DNA of 64,000 nucleotides, from assembly GCA_002798255.1 (NCBI GenBank), contig NWQQ01000034.1:1-64000 (forward strand), in the 5' to 3' direction. Below, one piece after another: positions 23,477-34,703 of this stretch (position 1 is the first letter of the stretch; each line of letters opens with the position of its first letter). The DNA comes from Lysobacteraceae bacterium NML95-0200 (lineage in GTDB: Bacteria > Pseudomonadota > Gammaproteobacteria > Xanthomonadales > Xanthomonadaceae). The notes under the pieces are model-generated. The model was not told the DNA's origin. It ran no database searches and saw only the letters and a program-made list of their open reading frames with translations. Made by a program: the position numbers and the translations under genes.

Positions 23477-23557
23477 GTCACCCTGCGCGAAGTCGCAGGG
23501 TCTTTGTGGAGAAGCAAAAGGATTCTGCAACTGTACTTCGCTTGCGCAGAATGACGG
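23477..23557. repeat. MITE/REP-like repeat, copy 2
   Basis: Same element as copy 1: gtcaccctgcgcgaagtcgc at the left and cttgcgcagaatgacgg at the right, with gattctgcaa in the middle. About 80% identical to copy 1 by eye. Confidence 0.7.
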
Positions 23558-23718
23558 TGCTTTTGCTTTTGACTTTCCGCCCTGTTCGGACGCGCCGAGT
23601 ACCGCAGCGACCAATGGGAGAAGGCAGGGCATGTTTGAGCATCGTGCAACGATGCGAGTTTGCCCTGCCGCCATTGGTCGCGAGGAACGCAGGGCACCCC
23701 GCGTAGCGGGGCGCGGTA

Positions 23719-23800
23719 GCCAGGGCTGGTTTCTTTGCTTACTTTCTTTGCCAGCAAAGAAAGTAAGTGCGCCGCCGGGCGCAGTCCCGGCATTGAACAA
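23719..23800. repeat. Hairpin repeat, copy A
   Basis: Runs from gccagggctggtttctttgc to ggcattgaacaa and contains the palindrome ttactttctttgc/gcaaagaaagtaa with a 2-base centre. A second copy with few changes is at 23879-23961. Confidence 0.75.
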
Positions 23801-23814
23801 ACAGCAGCATCCCA

Positions 23815-23853
23815 GAAGACTCTGCAACGGCGCTGCGCTTGCGCAGAATGACA
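23815..23853. repeat. MITE/REP-like repeat, right-end fragment
   Basis: Third, truncated copy of the 81-base element: ctctgcaacggcgctgcgct followed by tgcgcagaatgaca. It lies between the two hairpin repeats. Confidence 0.6.
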
Positions 23854-23878
23854 GCTGATTTTGTTTGCTGTTGCTTTA

Positions 23879-23961
23879 GCCAGGGCTGGTTTCTTTGCCT
23901 CCTTTTCTTTGCTGGCAAAGAAAGTAAGTGCGCTGCCGGGCGCAGCCCCGGCATTGAACAA
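23879..23961. repeat. Hairpin repeat, copy B
   Basis: Second copy of the ~82-base hairpin repeat (compare 23719-23800), with the stem slightly degraded (cctccttttctttgc / gcaaagaaagtaag) and the same ending cccggcattgaacaa. It ends 20 bases before the cobO stop. Confidence 0.75.
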
Positions 23962-23981
23962 TATGCACCTGCCAACCCCCC

Positions 23982-24590
23982 TCACAACTCGATGCCTTTC
24001 TGCGCCTTGATACCGGCTTTGAAGGCATGCTTGACCAGCCGCATCTCAGTCACCGTATCGGCTGCCGCAATCAAGTCATCGGCTGCACCGCGTCCGGTAA
24101 TCACCACATGCTGATGGCGCGGGCGGGCTTTGAGTGCAGCCAGCACCTCATCCAGAGGCAGGTAGTTTTTCACCAGCGCGATATTGAGCTCATCCAGCAG
24201 CACAAACTCGAAAGTCTCATCCTCAAGCATCGCCCTGGCCTCGTTCCAGGCCGCCCTGGCTGCTGCCATATCACGCGCAAGGCTCTGCGTTTCCCAGGTA
24301 AAGCCCTCGCCCATCACCCGGTAGCGCAGCTCGTTTTCATCAAAACGGCGGAAGAACGCCTCCTCTCCGGTGGCGAAGCTGCCCTTGATGAACTGCACCA
24401 CGCCGCAGCGCATGCCATGCCCTAGCGAGCGCGCCAGCATGCCAAAGGCCGATGAGCTTTTGCCCTTGCCATTGCCGGTATTGACCACCAGCACGCCACG
24501 GTCTTCCGTGGCGCGGGCAATACGGGCATCGACCAGCGCCTTTTTGCGCTGGGCACGTTCACGATGCCGAGCCGGATCCTGTGCTTTCAC
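23982..24590 (-). CDS. cobO: Cob(I)yrinic acid a,c-diamide adenosyltransferase (CobO/BtuR)
   Basis: ATP:corrinoid adenosyltransferase (202 aa) that attaches the 5'-deoxyadenosyl group to cobalt. The N-terminus is basic (HRERAQRKKALVDARIARA), then the P-loop VVNTGNGKGKSSSAFG, VVQFIKGSF, FVLLDELNIALV (Walker B-like) and HVVITGRGAADDLIAAAD. The start is GTG at 24590, overlapping the upstream stop as GTGA; the longer frame is antisense to the BtuM-like gene. Confidence 0.95.
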   Translation of the reverse strand: MKAQDPARHRERAQRKKALVDARIARATEDRGVLVVNTGNGKGKSSSAFGMLARSLGHGMRCGVVQFIKGSFATGEEAFFRRFDENELRYRVMGEGFTWETQSLARDMAAARAAWNEARAMLEDETFEFVLLDELNIALVKNYLPLDEVLAALKARPRHQHVVITGRGAADDLIAAADTVTEMRLVKHAFKAGIKAQKGIEL

Positions 24591-25174
24591 GCGCGCGCCA
24601 TGCGCCCTTGTGAGCTGTGCTTGCCAAACACGCGCCACAGCAGCAGCCCTGCGCCGATATAGGCGCTGGCGGTCATCACATAGGACGGCCCCCACTGCCA
24701 GGCACGCGCCAGATATTCGGCCATATGCGGCTCGGCATAACGGCCACCCAGCCAATAGAAAGCGCCATTGGAAATGATGAAGGCCACCGTGCTTGCCAGC
24801 ACACCGACCGCAGCCACACCAAGCAGCGAAGCGATTTGCGTTGAAAGCTTGCCGCTCACTGCGCGACCGCTATACCACAGCACCGCATAGGCCACTTGCA
24901 AGAAGCCATAGCTTGGTGTGACGCAATAGGCATCGAAAAAGTTCTCGCCACGCAGGCTGATGGCTGTGAAGTCAATGGTGATACCCAGCACGACAAAGGC
25001 CAGGAACAGCCGGTGCCTGGAAAGCAAAAGCCCGCCCAGGAAAAACACCGCCATCGAGGCATCGTACAGATGCAGCAGCTTGCCGATTTCGTGAAAGCGG
25101 GTCAGCACCATCGCCAGAATCAGTGCAAACAGGATGAAACGTTGTTGCCGGGGAGAAGTGGTATCAGCCAACAT
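24587..25174 (-). CDS. BtuM-like vitamin B12 membrane transporter
   Basis: A 195-aa, about six-helix membrane protein. The start (25174) follows a good ribosome site (GGAGG 6 bases upstream). Size, helix count and a single Cys at residue 84, in ENFFDAYCVTPSYGFLQVAY, match the BtuM family, where a conserved cysteine near position 80 binds the cobalt and helps decyanation. It lies between btuB and cobO in the operon under the cobalamin riboswitch, fitting inner-membrane corrinoid uptake after BtuB. No btuCD/btuF genes are in the window. Family call is from memory of the Cys motif, so moderately sure. Confidence 0.68.
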   Translation of the reverse strand: MLADTTSPRQQRFILFALILAMVLTRFHEIGKLLHLYDASMAVFFLGGLLLSRHRLFLAFVVLGITIDFTAISLRGENFFDAYCVTPSYGFLQVAYAVLWYSGRAVSGKLSTQIASLLGVAAVGVLASTVAFIISNGAFYWLGGRYAEPHMAEYLARAWQWGPSYVMTASAYIGAGLLLWRVFGKHSSQGRMARA

Positions 25175-25239
25175 GAAAACCTCCGGTTTCAAGGAAAGGC
25201 GGCGCAGCCAAGTACGCCGCCGGGGATTAGGCACGAGTC

Positions 25240-27144
25240 TTAACGCACACCATCGTAGCGCAGGGTGAGCAGCCAGGTGCGACCGGCCTGATTGTAGAAC
25301 GCAGCCGTTTCGTAACGCTTGTCAAGCACGTTTTCAAGGCTTGCCTGCACCTGCCAGCCTTCGGCAAAACGCCAGCCTGCGCGCAAGTCGGTCACTGCAT
25401 AGCCCCCCAGGGCATTGGTATTGGCAAGGTTGTCATAACGACGGCCTGCCCCCGTCAACGAGGCGCCCAACTCGAAATCGCCAAAGCTGCGCTCCACATC
25501 AATCCGCCCGGTCTGCCTGGCGCGGCGCGGCAACAAATTGCCGCGATGCTTGCCACCCAGGCTCTCGGGATTGAGCCAGGTCAGCGCCGTGCGTACTTGC
25601 CAGCCGGCAATCTCGGTATTTGCCCCCAGCTCCAGGCCGCGAATGCGGGCGCGGTCAACATTGCCCGGCGCAAAGATGGCCGCGTCATAGGCAATCAGGT
25701 CGTCCACCGTGTTCTGGAACGCCTGCACATTCCAGCCGCCCCAGTCATGCTCGCCGCGCAGCCCCAGTTCCAGATTGCGGGCGCGCTCCGGACGCAGCGC
25801 GGCATTGCCGTAGCCCGGGTAGTAGAGCTCGTTGAAGGTCGGCGCCTTGAAGGCATTGCCCCAGCTGGCCGAAACACGCAACGCATCGGACAGCTGCCAG
25901 CCCCATTGCACAGAGCCGGTATTACGGCTGCCGAACTGCTCATTGCGGTCATGGCGGCCTGACAATTGCAGGCTGTGCGCGCCCAATGCCTGCCACCATT
26001 GCGCATAAACACCGCGGTTATTGCGACGGTTTTGCGTGTAAACGGTATCGCTTTCCAGCGCATCGCGGCTCCATTCAAAGCCCGCCAGCAAGCGCGTGTC
26101 CGCATCCAGATTCCAGTCCGTTTGCAGTCCGGCCTGGCTGCGGTCGGTATTGAAGGTGCTCTTCCAGATGCCGTCCTTGTAATTTTCGCTATGGTCGGCA
26201 GAGCGACCGGCACTCAAAGTCAGCGAGAAATTTTCATTCGCAAAATAGTGCAACTGCGTACCCAACACTTGCTGGCGGCCTTCGGCTTCATTGACGAAGC
26301 TGCCATCGTAATGATTGCGGGTGCGCGCCAGCATGGCATTGCCCTGCAAGCGCCATTGCTGGTTGAAATTCATCCCGGCATAGGCGCTGATGGACTGGTT
26401 GCGATAGCCATCGCGGTCGGGCTCATCGACAAAACAGCCCGCACCGGGCACATACCCCGGCTGTCCCCTGCGCCCCTGTGCAGCGCGGCCACGGCAGGCA
26501 TCAAAGCCCTCGGTTTCATCATGAGCCAAAGAAACGTCATACCAGGCGTTGTCATCATTGTTACGCCCGGCAACACCGGCACTGAGCTTGCGACCACCAT
26601 AACTACCAACGGCCAACGAAAAACTGGATTCAACAGAAGACGCCGGGCTTTTGTTGCCTTGACGGGTAAAAATCTGAATCACGCCGCCAATGGCTTCGGA
26701 GCCATACAGGCTGGAATACGGCCCGCGCACGATTTCGATGCGGTCGATATGGCTCAACGGAATATCCTGCCATGCCGCGCCGCCAGTGCTGGCAGAGCCC
26801 ATGCGCACACCGTCAATCAACAGCAAGGTGTGGTCGGACTCGGTACCGCGCAAAAACAGCGAGCTGGCCTTGCCCGCCCCGCCGTTGTTGCTGAACTGAA
26901 TACCGGCGCGGCCACGCAGCAATTCCAACAAGGAACGCGCCTGGCTGCGTTCAATTTCGCTGCGGTAAATCACCGTGGTCGAAGCTACTACATGGCGCAA
27001 TTCTCGCCACTGACGGGCACCGGTGACGACGATGGTATCGAGGTCACTGGCCGCATCGGCAGCATGCAGAGACAAGGCAGGCAACAAGGCTGCCAACGCC
27101 ACGGCAAGGACTGCCGGCCGGCAAGGATTGGAAGAAATTTTCAT
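25240..27144 (-). CDS. btuB: TonB-dependent vitamin B12 outer membrane receptor BtuB
   Basis: Outer-membrane barrel (634 aa with signal peptide) for corrinoid import. Signal peptide about residues 1-28 (VALAALLPALSLHAADA); TonB box DTIVVTGAR; plug domain with LLELLRGRAGIQFSNNGG, LIDGVRMGSASTGG and RIEIVRGPYSSLYGSEAIGG; barrel strands to the terminal TWLLTLRYDGVR. The ATG at 27144 is preceded by GGAG. The cobalamin riboswitch 120 bases upstream on the same strand supports the substrate assignment. Confidence 0.95.
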   Translation of the reverse strand: MKISSNPCRPAVLAVALAALLPALSLHAADAASDLDTIVVTGARQWRELRHVVASTTVIYRSEIERSQARSLLELLRGRAGIQFSNNGGAGKASSLFLRGTESDHTLLLIDGVRMGSASTGGAAWQDIPLSHIDRIEIVRGPYSSLYGSEAIGGVIQIFTRQGNKSPASSVESSFSLAVGSYGGRKLSAGVAGRNNDDNAWYDVSLAHDETEGFDACRGRAAQGRRGQPGYVPGAGCFVDEPDRDGYRNQSISAYAGMNFNQQWRLQGNAMLARTRNHYDGSFVNEAEGRQQVLGTQLHYFANENFSLTLSAGRSADHSENYKDGIWKSTFNTDRSQAGLQTDWNLDADTRLLAGFEWSRDALESDTVYTQNRRNNRGVYAQWWQALGAHSLQLSGRHDRNEQFGSRNTGSVQWGWQLSDALRVSASWGNAFKAPTFNELYYPGYGNAALRPERARNLELGLRGEHDWGGWNVQAFQNTVDDLIAYDAAIFAPGNVDRARIRGLELGANTEIAGWQVRTALTWLNPESLGGKHRGNLLPRRARQTGRIDVERSFGDFELGASLTGAGRRYDNLANTNALGGYAVTDLRAGWRFAEGWQVQASLENVLDKRYETAAFYNQAGRTWLLTLRYDGVR

Positions 27145-27260
27145 GGTGCAAAACTCCAGCCGCGCCCATCCGCACGGCATCAAGTGAATAAAAAAACTGC
27201 ATGCAGACAGGCGCGTCAGCCACTTTCACGGCTGCTCCCCATGCCCGCAGCATGTTCGCT

Positions 27261-27462
27261 TCACCCAAGGCCGGTCTCCGGGCTTGTGCACCGACATGAG
27301 GGCGTTGCCATCACTCGCGCTGCCACGCCTTCCCATGCCAAAGCACAGTGGCCTGTGTGGAAACTTGTGCACCTACCGTTGCGGGGGCAGCTCCGGCTTG
27401 AGACAAATACTTATCCGTACCGGATTCCCGTTTCAGCCGGGCATCATGCAGATAACCCCGGC
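27261..27462 (-). promoter_or_regulatory. Cobalamin (B12) riboswitch
   Basis: Read on the minus strand from 27462: GGCTGAAACGGGAA, a variable CCGGTACGG arm, GCCGGAGCTGCCCCCGCAACGGTA (positions near 27360-27390; split here only by description), the B12 box GCCACTG (27346-27352), GGGAAGGCG, and finally AGCCCGGAGACCGGCC ending near 27265. These are the conserved blocks of the AdoCbl riboswitch in order. It precedes btuB by about 120 bases and should turn off the btuB-btuM-cobO operon when B12 is plentiful. Confidence 0.95.
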
Positions 27463-27553
27463 CACCTTGAGTGAGCGCATTTTACCCGTGTTTTCTCGGC
27501 AAATACGGCGCTAACGGGATAAAATGATTCCATTCCGAATCGACCGCTTCGCC

Positions 27554-28237
27554 ATGACCGAAAACTCCTCCATCCCCCAGCTGAACCCGACTGAAGCGCG
27601 CATCCTTGGCTGCCTGATTGAAAAAGAAGCCACCACCCCGGATGTCTATCCGCTGACCGTCAATAACGTAATGATGGCCTGCAACCAGAAAACCGCACGC
27701 GAGCCGGTGATGTCGCTGGAGCAGGGCGCGGTGCATTACGCCCTGCGGCAACTGGAAGTGCGCGGCCTGGTGCGCTCGCAGCATACCGCCCGCGCCGAAC
27801 GTTATGCCCACCGCTTTGAACTGGTCTATGGCCTGACCCCGCCGCAAACGGCACTGATGGCGCTGCTGATGCTGCGCGGCGCACAAACCGCACACGAGCT
27901 GTATGCCCGTAGCGAGCGCCTTGCCAAGTTTGAAAATGTCGAAGAAGTGCAGGCAATACTTGAGCGGCTGATGCAAAAAGACACCCCACTGGTGGCACTG
28001 GTTCCGCGCAAATCCGGCCAGCGTGGCGAACGCTACCGCCATTTGCTGATTCCCGGCGAAATACAGGAAGACGATGACGAGCCAGACTTCAACTTCAACC
28101 TCTCCCAAGGCCAACCCAGCCTGCGCGAGCGCGTAGCCGAACTTGAAACCCGCCTTGCCGCCGTCGAGGCCCAGCTGGCTGCACTTTTGCCCGCCGCTGA
28201 CAGCGCCGCTCCAACCTCTTCCAATCAAGACACTTGA
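27554..28237 (+). CDS. YceH/DUF480 family protein
   Basis: Conserved protein of unknown biochemical role (227 aa from this start) with tandem winged-helix folds. Characteristic segments: LNPTEARILGCLIEKEATTP, YPLTVNNVMMACNQKTAREP, and a C-terminal coiled coil LRERVAELETRLAAVEAQL typical of the family. The ATG at 27554 fits the family N-terminus; an in-frame ATG at 27524 has a better ribosome site (GGGA) and would add ten residues. Divergent from the btuB riboswitch. Confidence 0.9.
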   Translation: MTENSSIPQLNPTEARILGCLIEKEATTPDVYPLTVNNVMMACNQKTAREPVMSLEQGAVHYALRQLEVRGLVRSQHTARAERYAHRFELVYGLTPPQTALMALLMLRGAQTAHELYARSERLAKFENVEEVQAILERLMQKDTPLVALVPRKSGQRGERYRHLLIPGEIQEDDDEPDFNFNLSQGQPSLRERVAELETRLAAVEAQLAALLPAADSAAPTSSNQDT

Positions 28238-28273
28238 GCCGCCAACAACCTCAACAGTGACGTTGGCAGCGGC

Positions 28274-28279
28274 TATAAT
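28274..28279 (+). promoter_or_regulatory. -10 element of the gcvP leader
   Basis: A perfect TATAAT lies 10 bases upstream of the first glycine aptamer. No good -35 hexamer is found at 16-18 bases; the nearest TTGAGC is too far. The transcription start would fall at the base of the riboswitch. Confidence 0.6.
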
Positions 28280-28288
28280 CCGCAGCCT

Positions 28289-28468
28289 CGACGGGAGAAG
28301 CGGCATCCCCGCTGCCGAAGGCGCAACCGCCCGCAATCGCTCAGGCTCCTGACCGTCGCGCGAACAACACTCTGGAGAGACTGGCCGCCTTTGCGCAGGC
28401 CAGCGCCGAAGGGGCAAAAGGCCGTTTCCGGGCGGCCTCCAAACTCTCAGGCAAAAGGACAGAGGGGC
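28289..28468 (+). promoter_or_regulatory. Tandem glycine riboswitch
   Basis: Two consecutive glycine aptamers. The first (about 28289-28366) shows CGGGAGAAGCGGC, GCCGAAGGCGCAACCGC and TCAGGCTCCTGACCGTCG; the second (about 28370-28468) shows CTGGAGAGACTGG, GCCGAAGGGGCAAAAGGC and ACTCTCAGGCAAAAGGACAG. The linker is only a few bases. Placed 53 bases before gcvP, it is expected to switch the glycine cleavage gene on when glycine is high. Confidence 0.96.
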
Positions 28469-28520
28469 ATGTCACAGGCGTATTGCGCGCCTGTCCTGCC
28501 CTCGCCTTTGGAGCCCCCTG

Positions 28521-31433
<2,913 letters not shown>

Positions 31434-31461
31434 AGCGCAAACTGCATCCTGTTACTCTCCG

Positions 31462-31488
31462 TGGAGCCTCAGCAGAGGCTCCATTTTT
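31462..31488 (+). terminator. Rho-independent terminator of gcvP
   Basis: Arms 31462-31470 and 31475-31483 (tggagcctc / gaggctcca) pair over 9 bp around agca, followed by five T. It lies 28 bases after the gcvP stop. Confidence 0.88.
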
Positions 31489-31634
31489 ATGCAGCGCATC
31501 ATTAAAAGTGTGATAGCCGTCATAAAAAAGCAAGCCACTCATCAAGCCAATATCACAAGCACTGTATTCATATTTATCATTGCGCCGCATTTCCCTTGCA
31601 CAGTGTCATCTTCCTTCGCTCACATGCATAAGGC

Positions 31635-34574
31635 ATGGAACGTCCTTTAACCAAACTTCTGGCCTGGCTGCTGGCAATTTGCCTGCTGCCGCCGCTTACC
31701 GCTGCTGCCCTGAACAGGGGGCATGTCAGTGATTACACCGTACAGCACTGGGATATGCGTCACGGTCTGCCGCACAACATGGTCAATGGCATTACCCAGG
31801 ATGGTGACGGCTTTATCTGGGTGACAACCTGGGAGGGAGCTGCGCGCTTCAATGGTCACAGCTTCACCGCATTTGATGACCGCAATATCCCCGGCCTTGA
31901 GACCCGCTCCTTTCGCGATGCAGTCACCGATACCCGGGGGCGGGTCATTTTTGGCGCGCCGCAAACCGGGCTATGGCGGCAGGAACGGGGTCACTGGCAG
32001 CCACTGACCGGACACCCGCGCCTGTCCCTGCTGCTGCTCCGGACCCGCAACGGCGATATCTGGGTCGGCACCGAAAGCGGCCTGTTCCGGCTGGATAGCC
32101 AGGGACAGCTGCATCCGGGTCCGAAAGTCTCAAGCAGCAGCCAAAGGGCATGGGTCACGGCAATAGCCGAGCTTGGCAACGGCCATCTGCTGCTGGCCGC
32201 CGATGATGTCCTGTTCGAGGTCAACCCGCAAACCTTGCAGGCGCGGCAACTGGAATTGGATATCCGTCATATCGGCACCATCTTCAACCTGCTGCATACC
32301 CGCCAGGGCGAAACTTTTCTTGCCCCGCAGCGCGGCCTGTACCAGAAAACCGCCAGTGGCCTGGTGCCCGTACCGGCGTTTGAAAAGCTGCGTATCAGCG
32401 CCATGCTCGAAGACCGGCGCGGCAATATCTGGGTCAGCACCGCCGAGCGCGGCCTGTTACGCTGGCGTGGCGACATGCTTGAAGCAGTGGGTGAGCAGGA
32501 AGGCTTGACCGGACACAGCACCCCGGCGCTGTTTGAAGACAATGAAGGCCATCTCTGGGCAGGCACCACCGATGGCCTGTTCCTGATTGCCCGCAGTACC
32601 GCCAAGGGCCTGGATACCCGTCACGGGCTGGACAACAAAAACGTCCGCACCGTACTGCATGCCCGCGATGGCAGCATCTGGATAGGCACCAGCGCCGGGC
32701 TTAACCGCTGGCAGCACGGGCATGTCACTACACTGAAATCTTTGTGGGGAGAAGATGCCCATAGCAGTGTACTGGCACTGGCGGAGGCCGCCGATGGCCT
32801 CTGGGTCGGCACCTATGAACGCGGCATCCTGCTGCTGGATGAAAACGGCAAGCCGCAAAAAACGCTTGACCGCGCATCGGGTCTGAGCTCAAACCGTATC
32901 CGTTCACTGCTGGTGGATGGCGAAGACTTGTGGATTGGCTCGCATGGCGGCCTCTCCAGGCTGGACAAGGCCGGTACAGTCCACCACTACGGTGCCGAAT
33001 ACGGGCTTGAAGAAGGCTTCATCACCGTCATTCACAAAGACGCGCAGGGCACGCTCTGGCTCGGCGGCAGCCAGGGGCTGTGCATACTGCCGCAAGGCCG
33101 GCAAAAGGGGCGCTGCTATAACAGGCAGAGTCAACCGCAACTGCCCGCCCAGACCGTTTTCGACTTTCTGGAAATGCCGGGCAATGAAATGCTGATTGCC
33201 AGCGACCACGGCATCCTGCGCTGGGATGGCAATACCTTCCGCCGCTATGGCAAGGCGCATGGCCTGCCTAATGAGTCCCTGTTCCGCCTGCTGCCAGACC
33301 GGCAGGGTTTCCTCTGGGTGAGCAGCAATAACGGCGTGTTCCGCATCGACCCAAGACAGCTGGATGAAATCGACCGGGGCAAGCGCAGCCAGCTTGCGCT
33401 GATGCATTTCACCCAGGACAGCGGCATGCCCAGCTCGCAGGCCAATGGCAATAGCTTTCCCGCCGCCGACATGGATGCCGATGGCAATTTCTGGGTTGCC
33501 ACCGGCGCCGGGGTCGCCATCATCAATACCCAGATACCCACCGACATTAGCCATGTAAAAGTGCCACTGGTTATTGAGCAATTACTGGTGGATGGTATTG
33601 AGCATTCTGCCTGGCAGCCTGCAACACGCCCGGCCACGGACAGCAAACGTATCGTCATTCGCTACGCCGGACTCAATCATCGCCATATTCATGAGCTGCG
33701 CTACCGCTACCGGCTACTTGGCTTTGACAACAACTGGGTAGAAGCCGGCAGCGGCACCGAAGCGGTATTCACCAACCTGCCCGCAGGCACATTCACCTTT
33801 GAAGTCCAGGCGATGGTGCCCCCGCTGGACTGGAACAATGTTCCGGCAAGCAACCAGGCCCGGCTCAGCCTGCACCTTACCCCGCCCTGGTGGCAACGCC
33901 ATGATGTGCAACTGCTGGTGCTCATTGCCAGCGTGCTGCTGCTCATGACCCTGATGCGCCTGCGCGAGCACAATCAGCGCAAGCGGCGTGAAAAGCTGGA
34001 GAAACTGGTCAAGGTTCGCACCCGCGAGCTCGACGAGAAAAACCATGCACTGCAAGAAGCCAGCCAGGTGCAGTCACAGCTGATGCAGCGTCTTGAGTTT
34101 CTGGCAGGCCAGGATGAACTGACCTCCCTGCCCAACCGCCGTAGCGCACGCAAGCACATGGAGGCCCTGTGCCAGCTACAGCCCATTCGCCTGGCGATGA
34201 TTGACCTGGACCACTTCAAGTCCATCAATGACCGCTACGGCCATGAAACCGGCGACCGCGCCCTGATTGTGTTTGCCCGCCTGTTGCAGCAACATGCAGG
34301 CCATCTGGAAAATTGCGCACGCTTGGGCGGCGAAGAGTTTGCCCTGCTGATACCCGATACTGACCACGATACCGCCCTGGCCCATTGCCAGTCGCTTTGC
34401 CAGCAAATGGCCGCCACACCCATCCATGCGGTGAACGGCCAGACGCTCCATTGCACCATCAGCATCGGGCTTTCAACGCCAAGCCGCGATCCGCACCAAT
34501 TGCTGCACGAGGCCGACAAGGCGCTTTACCGCGCCAAAAACGCTGGCCGCAACCGTGTGTGCATTGCCGATTGA
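31635..34574 (+). CDS. Periplasmic two-component-propeller sensor diguanylate cyclase
   Basis: Membrane sensor (979 aa) that should make c-di-GMP in response to a periplasmic signal. Signal peptide about 1-26; about a dozen propeller repeats with the FIWVTT/DIWVGT/SIWIGTSAGLNR pattern (about 30-640), Y_Y_Y domain (about 680-750, YRYRLLGFDNNWVEAG), one helix (about 757-776), a coiled-coil linker (KRREKLEKLVKVRTRELDEK), then GGDEF (about 820-978) with LTSLPNRR, DLDHFKSINDRYGHETGD and an active-site GGEEF. The five residues upstream of GGEEF lack an RxxD inhibitory site. The ATG has a poor ribosome site. It is followed by a TonB receptor; a shared nutrient signal is possible but unproven. Confidence 0.92.
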   Translation: MERPLTKLLAWLLAICLLPPLTAAALNRGHVSDYTVQHWDMRHGLPHNMVNGITQDGDGFIWVTTWEGAARFNGHSFTAFDDRNIPGLETRSFRDAVTDTRGRVIFGAPQTGLWRQERGHWQPLTGHPRLSLLLLRTRNGDIWVGTESGLFRLDSQGQLHPGPKVSSSSQRAWVTAIAELGNGHLLLAADDVLFEVNPQTLQARQLELDIRHIGTIFNLLHTRQGETFLAPQRGLYQKTASGLVPVPAFEKLRISAMLEDRRGNIWVSTAERGLLRWRGDMLEAVGEQEGLTGHSTPALFEDNEGHLWAGTTDGLFLIARSTAKGLDTRHGLDNKNVRTVLHARDGSIWIGTSAGLNRWQHGHVTTLKSLWGEDAHSSVLALAEAADGLWVGTYERGILLLDENGKPQKTLDRASGLSSNRIRSLLVDGEDLWIGSHGGLSRLDKAGTVHHYGAEYGLEEGFITVIHKDAQGTLWLGGSQGLCILPQGRQKGRCYNRQSQPQLPAQTVFDFLEMPGNEMLIASDHGILRWDGNTFRRYGKAHGLPNESLFRLLPDRQGFLWVSSNNGVFRIDPRQLDEIDRGKRSQLALMHFTQDSGMPSSQANGNSFPAADMDADGNFWVATGAGVAIINTQIPTDISHVKVPLVIEQLLVDGIEHSAWQPATRPATDSKRIVIRYAGLNHRHIHELRYRYRLLGFDNNWVEAGSGTEAVFTNLPAGTFTFEVQAMVPPLDWNNVPASNQARLSLHLTPPWWQRHDVQLLVLIASVLLLMTLMRLREHNQRKRREKLEKLVKVRTRELDEKNHALQEASQVQSQLMQRLEFLAGQDELTSLPNRRSARKHMEALCQLQPIRLAMIDLDHFKSINDRYGHETGDRALIVFARLLQQHAGHLENCARLGGEEFALLIPDTDHDTALAHCQSLCQQMAATPIHAVNGQTLHCTISIGLSTPSRDPHQLLHEADKALYRAKNAGRNRVCIAD

Positions 34575-34703
34575 CCCTCCGGCAAAAAACATTAGATTAG
34601 GCAACGCTTGAGCCCAGTTGATTCATCTATCAAGCCCGCCATCACGCCTTCCCGCCTGTCACGGACATGTGCGTGTCCGCCATCATTTCCATGGAGTCTG
34701 TCT

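Larger units (their letters stand above)
23298..23981. other. Repeat island between cobO and cbiB
   Basis: A 684-base stretch with no credible gene. It holds two copies plus a fragment of an ~81-base element with imperfect terminal inverted repeats, two copies of an ~82-base hairpin element, and a GC-rich linker containing ccaatgg palindromic pieces. Several open frames run through it on both strands, but they follow the repeats and show no family resemblance. Confidence 0.75.

Noticed and set aside
23339-23853. Possible CRISPR array
   Set aside because: Only 2.5 copies of ~81 bases, no regular short spacers and no cas genes nearby.
23317-23985. Open frames through the repeat island, both strands
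   Set aside because: They follow repeat copies, so similar peptides recur by duplication; no start context or family support.
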